Shown here: piece after piece, positions 22,827 through 35,501 of the stretch
Numbering within the stretch: position 1 is the first letter of the stretch
Layout of the letters: each line of letters starts with the position of its first letter
Assembly: GCA_037127255.1 (NCBI GenBank)
Contig: JBANSL010000018.1
Span: 15,969,175 to 16,033,174, forward strand
Length of the DNA: 64,000 nt
DNA from: Persicaria tinctoria
Taxonomy: Eukaryota > Streptophyta > Magnoliopsida > Caryophyllales > Polygonaceae
Direction: 5' to 3'
Translations under genes and position numbers: made by a program
Notes under the pieces: generated by a model
Database searches by the model: none
Seen by the model: the letters and a program-made list of their open reading frames with translations, nothing else
Told to the model about the DNA's origin: nothing

Positions 22827-24219
22827 CAGAAGAGGTTTCGGACATCCCCGATAAATCATTGCCAAGCCTTACTGGTGCAGGTGACTTGGACTCCAACATT
22901 GAAGAGTATGTAGTTGTCGAACCTCAGATTGAGTCAGCGAACCATAGTGATGACCAAGTGGTTGTGGAATCATCTTCCAATGTGCTCGCTGAAAATAAAT
23001 CATATGCTTTAATTGTGAGTTTTGAGCACATATGACACTATCTACAACCTAATTCACAATCTGCTTACTCTGATGTCATTGATGCATTCAGGTTAAGAAT
23101 AGGAAGGATGGTATGCTTACAACTCCCGTCAATGTAACTCCTACCTCGAAGAATTCATTAGAAAATAATGTACATCAGTCACGCGAGACTACCAAATCCA
23201 TTCCCAAGCCTCTGACAAATGTGGCTGAATCTTCTGCTCCTAATGGCAATGCTAAACATGGGATTGATACTGATAATACAGCAGGTACTCTTATGTCGGG
23301 TTTAGTTTGATCATGAAGTTAGTATAGCTGTTTAAGTTATTGATTGAAGCAGGGATAAACATATAATACTTTCCTAATCTGTGCTCTTAAATTAATGAAC
23401 TCAAATGCAGATAAGGGCTACTCTGTTTACATTGGTAACTTACCTTACAATGCAACTGTTGGCAATGTTGAGAACGAGTTTAAGAAATTTGGGTCTATTA
23501 AGCCTGGTGTTATTCAAGTTAGATGTAGCAAGGTTTGTTGTAGTTTCTCTTGTGTAGTTTATAGAGCAATTTTTTTTTGTTTTTAAGAGGGGGGACTCAT
23601 GCCTTTTCTTTTGCTTGCGACAAGGTTTTGGTTTTGGCTTTGTTGAATATGAATCCTTGAGTTCGGCGTATAAAGTTGTTGAGGTACAATACTCTTCAGC
23701 TTCACTTTAGAGTTTCTTTTAGGTTATGTTGATAGTTTTAGATCTTATCATATGTACTGTCTCGACGAAGTTTTCTGCCTTTGGTATGGATAAATGCGGA
23801 TTCTTCGTGATTAATGAAGATTTGATGTTTTTTTCCGAGTATAATACATGCGTGGAGATTGTAGATCTTTGGCTTGACGACGTTCTCTTATTATTTCTCA
23901 TCCATTCGAATTGGAGACTATGAGGCTTATTTTCAGGAGAATAAAACAAATACTCGAGATGAGTAGAATCGTCAGATGGTTCTATTGTTTTATTGAATCT
24001 ACGTGCTTCCTTTTTTTCTCTTTCTCATCTCATTTTCTTGTTCTTGCAGTTGTCAATGAGGTGGTCACATACCCGTCAGACGATTTCAGGGGCCTGGCTA
24101 TGAAAGAAACTACTATGGAAGGCATGGAGGAGACCATGGCAATGATGCTCGCAGTGGTGACATATATCATAGAGGTTATCAGAACTGTGGTAGTAGCAAT
24201 CCTCAACGAGGAGCCCAGT
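22827..24219 (+). pseudogene. G3BP-like (NTF2/RRM protein) 3' gene fragment captured by the hAT element
   Basis: Five exon-like pieces with usable splice sites follow in order. They are 22829-23012 (acidic linker, SLPSLTGAGDLDSNIEEYVV); 23092-23285 (VKNRKDGMLTTPVNVTP to NGNAKHG); 23411-23532 (start of an RRM with RNP2 VYIGNLP); 23625-23682 (RNP1 GFGFGFVEYES); and about 24055-24219 (Gly/Arg-rich tail ending GSSNPQRGAQ and a stop). Plant G3BP proteins have an N-terminal NTF2 domain, this linker, one RRM and an RGG tail, and bind RNA in stress granules. The NTF2 domain is missing, and part of the RRM between the last two pieces also looks lost. The introns are retained, so the copy came from genomic DNA, not from a processed transcript. 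Confidence 0.75.
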
Positions 24220-24834
24220 AGAGAAGTTTGGTTCATCTCTCCTTGCCTATATTTGTTTGGTTAGCGTTATTAGGATTGCCTTTGGTTAGCTCTAGAAGTG
24301 ACCTTGTTTGCCCGCGAGTTATAGATTTTTTTATTTGTAGACGCCATAGATATTATTACTATTAATCTAAGCATGGATTCTCTTTCAGTTTACTATGCAA
24401 ACCGACCGTACAATCAAAGAACACAATAGGAAGAAATGATTCACTTGCTCTCCTTATAGTCTCTTTTTGAATCGATATCATGTAACTTGATATGTCTCAT
24501 ACATACTTGCGCGCGGCTAGGTAAGTACCTAGTATAATATGTAATTGAATGTTAATAATTAAATATTAATAATTAAATGTTAATATATATATATTATAAA
24601 TAAATTCTATAATTATATGTTTTTATTAATTTTAATTATATATAATTATATATATGCGGGACGGGACGGGATTTACGGGACGAGAACTCTCCGTCCCGCG
24701 TCCCGTCCCGCGTATATTTTGCGGGACGGGATCGGGACGGGATTGCAAATATTTTTAACAAATCCCACCGGGATCGGGACGGGATGCGGGACGGGACGGG
24801 ATTTGCGGGATTTGTGCCCACCCCTAGTTACTAC

Positions 24835-27300
24835 AATAGTACAATATTAGTTTTGCTCAGTTAATTGTATATATCGTCCCAATTCGTTTATTTCCTAGAA
24901 TTAAAATCAAACGGTGTTTGGTGGCAAAACCCAGATACATGATCCATATCAACAAGAGCTTTGCACATATTAAATCTGCTTGCATCAACCAACTCGACTC
25001 ATTGGCAGCAAGCTAAGGTGGCAATCAAACACTTTTCAGTACATACTAAAAAGAGCAGTAAACAATCATAATGCAAAAAGTTTATCAAACCTATTAACCG
25101 GATCGGTAAGTTTGATTTTAATTAATGAAGCTAGTTTTTTACTGTATTTTTTTTTTTTTGTAATCACTTCTTTCGGTTGGGCAGCTTTATTTTTACCATT
25201 ATTTTCTTTCTTCTTTCTGAACATGTTTCATAAAATTGCTTTTTTAAAAACTTGGCAATCACACATCTTTCATTTCTTAAAAATGTTAGATTTACTTGCA
25301 GGGTAAATATACTTATCTTCACTTGTTGGAACTCAAACAACTTGAAAAGGGTGAAGCTACTGCCATTACAACTTTAATTAATGAAAGAAGAAACAAATAA
25401 TACAAGAAGAAAAATAGTAAATAAGCTCGTATTAGAACTGAAGAAACAAGCAATACAAGCTATGGTCTATGTTAAATTCCGATGGACTATATGACATGGG
25501 GTCACACGTCCGAACGTATCATACACTAACCAATTAAGTCGAGCCAATGAAGTTTCATCATAAAATTAATTGACATTAAAATGATGGATACAATATTAAG
25601 ATGCAATGGAAAACCTCAAAATGAATATATAAAGCATGATCAATATCCAAAGTGTATGACAATGACAAATAGGGGAAAAGATGAAATATAGCAACTTTAT
25701 TTTGATGAAAGAAAAGCCAAGAATAGAAAAGACATCTCAGAATATATGTTTTTTCATACCAAAAAAAAAATACAATATAATCTTGATCATAATAATGATT
25801 GCATATGTAAAAAGAAGAGGAAACAATTAATTAAAAAAAAAAGTAGGAACAAAAGGCATTTCAATACGAATATGAATTAATCATATTTTAAAGTGTGATA
25901 AATTAGCAAATATGAATTAATTACTTATTTAGTCCTTTATTTTAATAACAAGTAATTAGATCAAGAGTTTTACTACATCCAATAGGAACATTTATATTGT
26001 TATATATGTTTACACTATTTCCAAACACTATATATATCAAGACTTTAGAGATGGGAGTTAATTATATGTGGGTGGGTTAGTAATGAAAAAGCCAAATTGC
26101 CATAGAGACAAAGTTTCCACAGCCTATAGATGCTTTTGCAGTCTTTAGTGAAAAACAAAAGGTAACAACGGCTATAGGTAGTCATTGTAATTTGTAGTGG
26201 CACACATTATATATATCATATATGATGATATCTCCCTTAAAGTTGATCTCTTTCTACTTTTTTAGGGCATGAAAGTAAGGGAGTTTCTTGGATCTCCAAC
26301 CATACTTTAATCAATCCATTCCTAGCTTACATATCCTATCCTTTCTTTATACTGCAGCTGATCGATCAAGAATCAAGTTGCCCCCCCCCACTTTTAAGTT
26401 TGTTCACATGTCTTTTTTTTTTTTCATTATAATAGAAAGAGAGAGATTCGAACTCGTAATTTACTGATCAGATATGTTATATATCTTTACTAATTAAGTT
26501 AGTAAAGCTTGAACGTGCACTTGTCACTATTGTAACAACATTCAACCAAACAAACTTGAGAAAATTCAAATCTACCCTTGTTTAAGGTAATTGTTATGCT
26601 ATTAATTTGCTCATTGTGATTCTGTTTTGTTGAATTGGTTTTTTAGTTTTCGGGAAAAATACACTTCAAATAAAAACATCGTCTTCTCTTTATTTCTAAA
26701 AGCTTGTCCGGGCTCCTGTGTTGGTTCCAATCTTTTTTTCGGTGAGCGCACAAGATTAGAAGTGTTATGTAATGTGTACCCTTGGGGAGCGACACCATCT
26801 ACTGACTTGTACAAATAGTTATGCCAAAATCGCTTATAAGACAACGATCACTTTTTCGCTGGTATTATGAATATTTTTCTCCAAATGTAAGACCCCTATA
26901 ACCCTTTCACCCCAGTATATAAAACCTCAAAAACATATGACATTGGCTATAGAAAAAAGATTAAAATGTGCAATGGCTTATGCTTGGGAAGACCCAGTCA
27001 AAAAGGCAAACATATACATGAAAGTTAAAGAGAATGTTTTTGAGGGAAATATTTGTTTTTTCTTTTAGGAATAATGGATCAAATCATTGTTGGGTCATTT
27101 TTCGTAAAGCATTACAGTGCTTACATAAAGAATAAAGCTGCCTGATCATCTTTTTTCAGATCCAAACATTACACATAGAAGAGATCAAATCAAACTGGCT
27201 TTCATGGGCTTCCTGCAGACTTTGGGCCCAACATTGGCCTACTTTGAAAGCCCCAACAGGACCACTTTGGCTCAATAACAAAGTCTACTAACCCTCAAAA
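24835..27300. other. AT-rich intergenic DNA with an old local duplication
   Basis: No gene is recognisable. From about 25781 to 27300 several blocks recur in the same order at 34530-35250: GATTGCATATRTAAAAAGAA, TTAAAGTTGATCTCTTTCTA, GGATCTCCAACCATA, CACTGCAGCTGATCGATC-like, and GGCCTACTTTGAAAGCC. These mark one half of an ancient segmental duplication. A run of C sits at 26382-26390. Confidence 0.6.
26400..26525 (-). mobile_element. tRNA-derived SINE-like remnant
   Basis: On the minus strand TAACTTAATTAGTAAAG resembles a degenerate A box. About 40 bp later ACGAGTTCGAATCTCTCTC resembles a B box, followed by a T-rich tail. The arrangement is typical for the head of plant tRNA-related SINEs, but no target duplication could be found. 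Confidence 0.35.
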
Positions 27301-27480
27301 CAAAAATCGGGACGGAAACAAGCTCGTAACCCAGCCAACAAGAACCACGTATTGGTTAAACCGAGTTATTTTAGTTACTAAGGTGTAAACATTAAAGCCA
27401 TTACAAATTGCCCCTTGACAGAGTAAGGGCAACAACAAACACAGACAAGGTTGAAACTTGAAAGTTTTAGGTGTAATGAA

Positions 27481-29886
<2,406 letters not shown>

Positions 29887-30707
29887 TTTTGCACCCCTAG
29901 GATCAGCTATAAGAATTTTAGTTGATTGCTTTTCTCTTTAGCCTATTGATCTAGAATTATGAATATGCTAGATGCAAGAAACCTTAAACCTAAAAAAAAA
30001 TAGCATAATTCATGACATAAAACAAAATGCGATGGATCAATTTGAAATTATCCTAATGTTGATAATAATAGAACTATCAACAGTTTCAACATTTAACAAA
30101 CAGTAGCCACGATAGATTAGATATGAAACTGGAAAAGAGTCTGGATTCACGAGAGAGATAATAAAAGAGTCAGACATACACGTTGTGGCTGTCACAAAAA
30201 ATTATCAATAAGCTCAAGGAGAGATCAAATAAGCACAATGCCATCCAAAAGCCAAACAAATCAAGAATAGCATTCACTAGTTCCCCACACAAACAACCCC
30301 ATACTTAGGATTTTTAAAAATTCACAAATTCACCAATATTAAGTTATTAACCTAACTAACAAAAGGCATACTGTATTCCAATTTGCAACAAGATATTCAG
30401 TAATTATATGTATTCCAATTTTGATCAAATAATCACCACTCAGCACAAGCAAAAACACATAAAGCTTGAAAACTTGGATTACAACCAAATTCCACACAAG
30501 TTCAACCAACAAATCTAAATGAGCTCAAACAATAGAGAACTAAGCACAAAAACACTCAAGAAAACTCTCAATTCACAAATCCCCAAATTTCCCTAAATCA
30601 ATTTCATCACCCTAAACCCTAAAAAAATTGAAATTTCTAATTAACATAAGAACATCAATTGATAGGGAAAATCAGAGTACAAGAGAGTAGAGTAGGAGAA
30701 ACTTACC

Positions 30708-30960
30708 AAGTTGTTGAAGCGCAAGCGGGGAAATTAGCGGGTCAGTGAAAAGAGAAAGGGTGGTGTGTAGGCCTTCGGGTGTGTGGTCTGCAGGGAGGCG
30801 AAAGGGTGCGGCAGGTTGCCGGCGTCAGGGATGTCAAGGGTTCTGGGTGGCGTGAGAGAGGATCGGAGGGAGGAATTGGAGATGGGTGTCGGGGCTAGAC
30901 GGAGGTGCGAGAGAGAAGGTAGCAGCCTAGCAGCAAGTTATGCTGGGTTGTTCGGTTCTT
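30708..30960 (-). promoter_or_regulatory. 5' UTR exon and start region of RH35
   Basis: This is a GC-rich island in AT-rich DNA, read on the minus strand and ending in CAACTTG/GTAAGT at 30707. On its upstream edge CTAACCCTAAG resembles a telo-box, a site common in promoters of plant genes for RNA metabolism. A long-TIR transposon (31005-31825) begins about 45 bp further upstream and so sits in the core promoter region. Confidence 0.5.
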
Positions 30961-31004
30961 AGGGTTAGATTTGAAAGAAGGAAAAAAAAATCCATAGATT
31001 TTTG

Positions 31005-31825
31005 GGAAAAGTAATTAAAATACCTTGGTATAATAAAAATATATAATCAATTTTCAAATGTAATAAAAATATATCAACCGGATAATGATAATATATTACC
31101 ACGGGTTTTTTCACGGGTCAAAAATATTAACAAAACAGTCCGTGTGTGTGTTTTTTTTTACAAAGCATCATGCGTGGAAGTTTTTTTACAAATTAGCACT
31201 AAAATTGGGTTTTTTGAACGGTTTCTTTAGGAAAAAAATAAACTGACAACAAAATTAAATCCGAAAAACGAAATTGATTTAATCAAACAACTAATCCAGT
31301 CAAAATTATCTCAAATTAACACAACACAAATATTCCTAACACAAAACCGAAAACAAAACAAAACTGACAACAACAGCCGTCAAATAGGAGAAAAAACAAA
31401 ACTTACTCAGCTAATTAGTCCGCGAACGAATCAAAGAGGAAGAAGATGTGAGAGAGACATCTCAAGATAGGCGACCACGAGGGAAGAAGACTGTCATTGA
31501 AGAGTAATCATTTGTAGCCTGAAAGACTTGGAAGACAGTTCAAGATGCGACCACTGAAGAATATAGGAGGGAGGAAAAGGCATTGGGTATGAACCCGGTT
31601 CAACTCTTTATTTTTTTTCCTAAGGAAACCGTTCAAGAAAACCCTTGTGGAAAAAAAATCTACGTAGGTTGTCTTGTCAGCATTTTTGACCCGTGAGAAA
31701 ACCCGTGGTAATATATTACCACTAGTTCACTACCTCAAATATCGGGATATTTTTATTATATTTGAAAGTTGATGATATATTTTTACCATACCCAAAAAGG
31801 TGTGGATATTTTAATTAGTTTTTCC
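31005..31825. mobile_element. Long-TIR DNA element (Mutator-like MITE) upstream of RH35
   Basis: The left end GGAAAAGTAATTAAAATA and the right end (reverse complement GGAAAAACTAATTAAAATAT) open an inverted repeat of about 200 bp. Blocks include AATATATTACCACGGGTTTT and CACGGGTCAAAAATATT on the left with their complements on the right, and further inside GAACGGTTTCTTTAGGAAAAAA pairs with its complement (shortened here to GAACGGTTTC). The 400-bp core has no gene. Long TIRs point to the Mutator superfamily, but I could not find the expected 9-bp target duplication. Confidence 0.75.
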
Positions 31826-32672
31826 TAAAAAAAATTAGTTTAAATTTCCTTTAGAAAAATAATTCTTCTTGTCCAGAGTTGTGTTTCGGGCATTGATCGT
31901 GGTTGAACTATTGGTGTTTTTATTTTTCATATGTTATTGTGTTATATCTGATAGTATTGTTTTTTCGTTGACAATTACCCTATTTAGTTTGATCGATGGA
32001 TGTATCATTAATTTGATAAGAAAATTGGGCCTAACGGTCCAATTTCCTCACTCCAAATTGACTTCCAATTTCACTTCATAAGATAAAAATTCAAATTCAA
32101 AAATCGAATTGAAAAGAACTTATCCAATACGGACACGAATGCAACAAAGCTGACTCCAAATTTGTCGAGCACTTACCCGTCGTAACAAGTTATGGTGGAT
32201 TGTGATTAAACTTAATTAAGTCACCACACGATTCTGCGGTGATTAGTAGTGAAAATAGTAAAAATTAACGGTGTATATATCAACCCTGTTTTATACATAT
32301 ATGGTACGACAGTAATAATCATATCAATTCGTAACATAAACTCCCATAAGCTTAGCTCCTCGATTTCCTTCTTGAGTTTCTTCTATTTCCCTTGCTCTTG
32401 GTTCGGTCTACCTCGCCCCTTCCTTTCTTAGATGCATTATCTTCTTATTCTTTGATGAGAAGATTTGCAATCCCTTCAGCTTTATCCATGGCCTCCTTAT
32501 GTCATTTATCGAGTTCTTCATGGCTCACTTTCTTCTTGAGTGCAATCGTTTACAACCTTCTTATGGGATTTGTTGAGTTCTTTCTGTCTCGCTCCATTCA
32601 TGGGAAAGCCAAAATTCGAAAATGAAAATCATCTTAGTGTATAGATATATTTAGTAATGAAACATATGAGAA
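31826..32672. other. Intergenic, with a possible decayed coiled-coil coding scrap
   Basis: The stretch is AT-rich. On the minus strand around 32620-32380 pieces such as ELNKSHKKVVNDCTQEES and HKEAMDKAEGIANLLIKE are readable but are broken by stops. They look like a degraded Lys/Glu-rich protein gene that I cannot identify. Confidence 0.3.
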
Positions 32673-33008
32673 TAAAACCAATTGGCAATAGAAGGAGTAG
32701 CCCACCGACTCATATATTAGGGATTGATATGTTCAACTTTTCGATGTGGGACACTTTGGTCTCATTCACATCTCTAACACGCCCAACGGCTAACCGCTCT
32801 GATACCATATCAAAGTCCGGCTCGAACCGATGACTGGGGGTCGTGTGCACGGGCGCACATGCGCTAGTAGCCTAGCACACAAGTCGAGTGAGGTTCCATT
32901 CTAAAACCAATTGGCAATAGAAGGAGTAGCCCACCGACTCATATACTAAGGATTGATATGTTCAACTTTCCGATGTGGGACACTTTGATCTCATTCACAT
33001 CTCTAACA
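32673..33008 (-). mobile_element. TRIM retrotransposon with initiator-Met primer-binding site
   Basis: On the minus strand the 5' LTR runs from TGTTAGAGATGTG at 33008 to about 32808. It is followed at once by TGGTATCAGAGC (32807-32796), the primer-binding site complementary to the 3' end of initiator tRNA-Met. After only 28 bp of internal sequence the 3' LTR starts again with TGTTAGAGATGTG (32779) and breaks off near 32673. The two LTRs share AAAGTGTCCCACATCG, TGGGCTACTCCTTCTATTGC and CAATTGGTTTTA. It has no coding capacity, as normal for terminal-repeat retrotransposons in miniature. Confidence 0.85.
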
Positions 33009-33284
33009 ACTACGAACCCCATCATGTGGCAGTAACTATCTACAGCTTTGCTGAAAGCCATTAGTTGAAATGAATGATCAACCAATTTCAGCACATGTGG
33101 AATAGTTCCATCCATCCCTTTCCCATTTGTGTCCTCCTACAATGCCAAACCATTCATATATAAACAGGCTCGGCCCTGGGCAAGGACAAGGTGGGCGACT
33201 GCACCGAGCGATTTTACGGGTCTCATTTTACTAATTTTGATATATATATATATTAAAACATTTTGAAAAATAACATAATTGTGT

Positions 33285-33350
33285 ATTAGCATAGTGGTTG
33301 TTGAATGACTGCTGCACGGGGGAGGTCAGTCAGGGGTTCGAAACCCCACC
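33285..33350 (+). mobile_element. tRNA-like promoter boxes, possible SINE head
   Basis: TTAGCATAGTGGTTG resembles a Pol III A box and GGGGTTCGAAACCCC is a perfect B box about 45 bp later. The rest does not fold as a tRNA, so a SINE head or tRNA relic is more likely. Confidence 0.35.
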
Positions 33351-33394
33351 TTCAACGCTTCTTCCTCTTTCTCTTTGTGATCATATTACGTTTA

Positions 33395-33513
33395 TGGCGA
33401 TGATGATCGATCAAGTAGAAAACGATGCCAACAGTTCTTGTCCCCCTAATTTGGACTTGAATCTCGACATTGACGATGTTAATACGTGGATAAAGTTTCA
33501 GTTTCAATTATGA
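33395..33513 (+). pseudogene. 3' fragment of a SMAX1-like gene with its EAR motif
   Basis: The frame reads IDQVENDANSSCPPNLDLNL then DIDDV and stops at 33513. The intact SMAX1-like protein at 14789-17379 ends DDQVSMKCEDEV ... SSSCPPLDLNLAVDDD. The shared order of DQV, SSCPP, LDLNL and DD, plus nucleotide similarity around TCTTGTCC and TTGGACTTGAATCTCG, shows homology and not a chance EAR. Only about 40 codons survive. With the matching downstream blocks at 34530-35250 it marks the second half of an old local duplication. Confidence 0.65.
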
Positions 33514-33539
33514 GAAACAAATAAAATGATGAACAAGCT

Positions 33540-34354
33540 AGGGAGGCGGAACTACCCTGGCCCCCACAAGTTTTTTTTTTTTTTTTGGGTATTATATGGG
33601 TAATTATATATTTTCATACTATTTATATTATATTTAATATTAATAATAAAAGAGTAAAATAATAAATTATTTGGTTGTTAAAGGTAACCACTTTAATTTA
33701 AAGATTAGAGATTCAAGTTTTCATACATCTAGTTTGGACAAATTTTTATATCGATGAGTTTTTTTAAATTAAATATTTAAACTAATATTTTATAGTTTTT
33801 TCTTATGATAAAAAAAAACAATTTTTCAATAAATTTTTAGTATGCCTTCAATTTTTTTTACCCTTTTTTTGAAAGAAATTAAACATTTAAACTATAATTT
33901 TATAGTTATTTTTTAAACACTTTGATTTTATGATTTAAAAAAAATCCATAATTTTTTAGTATATATGTCCCCTTTTTTTCGATTTTTCATAAAGAAATTG
34001 CATATTTAAACTACAAATTTATTGCATTTTTAAGATATTTTATTTAAATTTTGTGCTTGATAAACAAAAATAATACTCCTTCCGTCCAAAAATACATGGG
34101 CTTTTACTATTCACGCACGCTTTTTCAGAAGATAAAAACTATATAAAATATTAACTTTTTTATTTTATTTTTTTAATAATTACAAATTTATTATCAATAA
34201 GTTTGTAAGTATTAAAAAAAAAAAGTTAATATTTTATATAGTTTTTACCTTCTTAAAAAAACGTGCATGAATAGTAAAGCCTATGTATTTTTGGACGGAG
34301 GTAGTATAATGTAAAATTTCGGCCCCCTCATCACCGGGAGTCTAGTTCCGCCAC
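33540..34354. mobile_element. DNA element with GGCGGAACTA ends, class uncertain
   Basis: The left end AGGGAGGCGGAACTACCCTGG and the reverse complement of the right end AGTGGCGGAACTAGACTCCC form a short imperfect inverted repeat, both followed by G/C-rich GGCCCC. The interior is extremely AT-rich and non-coding and holds a nested Stowaway MITE at 34076-34304. No target duplication was seen. Confidence 0.45.
34076..34304. mobile_element. Stowaway MITE
   Basis: The ends CTCCTTCCGTCCAAAAATAC and GTATTTTTGGACGGAGGTAG are inverted repeats flanked by TA on both sides. It is 229 bp long and its arms pair over most of their length, as typical for Stowaway elements mobilised by mariner-like transposases. 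Confidence 0.85.
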
Positions 34355-34529
34355 TGATATGCAGATACATTAGTTATACCTTTGTGCATGTTTTTTTGGG
34401 TATGAATTAATGATGTAATCCTGCAATGCACGAACTTGTTAAAGAAAGTTATCAGTTTATGGTATAAGATGTGATGGGAAGAGCAAAATTAAGGATTCAT
34501 GACAAATAGAGGTCTAAAAAATAATATTT

Positions 34530-35250
34530 GATCATAATGATTGCATATATAAAAAGAAGAGGAAACAATTAATATATAAGAACGATTTGAGCTTTTTTTA
34601 ATATTGAATTTCTAAGGTATAACAATGGGAAGAAAGGCATTTCAATTTTCAACGGCTAGATAGTCATTGTAGATTTTAGTGGCACACCTCATGTGATGTC
34701 TCTCTTAAAGTTGATCTCTTTCTACATTTTTAGGGGTTGAAGGTAAGGCAGTTTCATGGATCTCCAACCATAATTTAATCCATCCATTCCTATACATCCC
34801 ATCTTCCTTTACACTGCAGCTGATCGATCGATCAAGATGCCAACATTTAAAAAGGTATTTTGTTCAATTGGAGTATAAGTGGCATATAGAAGATAAACAA
34901 AGAGATTAACAACGTATAAGGTTGATAGGATACTTTTTATCATTGTCAGTTGTTTTTGAAACTGATGCCAAGTCATTAGACAGTTTGCTTCATGAGATAA
35001 AGAGTAAAGATGCCTGATGTCTTTCGGCTGATGACCTGATGGTCCTGATCACTAACTCAGATGACCCCGCTTATTCCAAACAGCGCACGAAGAGGTCAAA
35101 TCAACCTGATTTTCCTTGAGACCTCGGACCCATCACAGGCCTACTTTGAAAGCCACAAAAGGACACCTAGTAAATCCCGAACACGTGACCCAAGTGGAAA
35201 GAACCAAGGACTAGATAACTGACTTGGGTTGTTTTTATTATTGTACTAGA
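34530..35250. repeat. Second copy of the old segmental duplication (partner 25781-27300)
   Basis: Blocks shared in order with 25781-27300 include the one around AAGAAGAGGAAACAATTAAT, TAGTGGCACAC, TTAAAGTTGATCTCTTTCTA, GGATCTCCAACCATAATTTA, ACACTGCAGCTGATCGATC and GGCCTACTTTGAAAGCC. Similarity is patchy, so the duplication is old. It lies between the SMAX1-like 3' fragment and the uricase gene. Confidence 0.65.
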
Positions 35251-35501
35251 TACTAGAATAGAACCTCAAAACCAAATTTCAGATTGCACAAAGTAGAGAA
35301 ACCCAGTGACAAACTGCAAGAAGAGATAAAAGATGCTTGTTCAGATCAAAGGTTGTACACCATGAACATGTAACATATATATTGTGTCCGGATCATATCC
35401 AGTATACACAAACAGCATTGTCTCCGGACCTTATTTCTTATATATGTTACCAGTTGAAAGGAAAGTGAAGATGAAACAGTGGACTGCTTGTAAAAAGCTT
35501 A

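Larger units (their letters stand above)
20547..24826. mobile_element. Non-autonomous hAT element carrying host gene exons
   Basis: The termini are the inverted repeat TAGGGGTGGGCA/TGCCCACCCCTA. The flanks carry an exact 8-bp target-site duplication GTTACTAC at 20539-20546 and 24827-24834, as expected for the hAT superfamily. Both subterminal regions (20555-20700 and 24655-24810) are packed with GGGACGGGAC repeats. The 4280-bp element has no transposase reading frame. Inside it are a GC-rich first-exon-like block (21060-21515) and the 3' half of a G3BP-like gene (22827-24219). This is a gene-carrying (Pack-type) hAT transposon. Confidence 0.9.

Noticed and set aside
25530..25600. Fourth TRIM LTR copy (AACCAATTAAGTCGAGCCAA...)
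   Set aside because: Resemblance is limited to a few short words and the order is uncertain.
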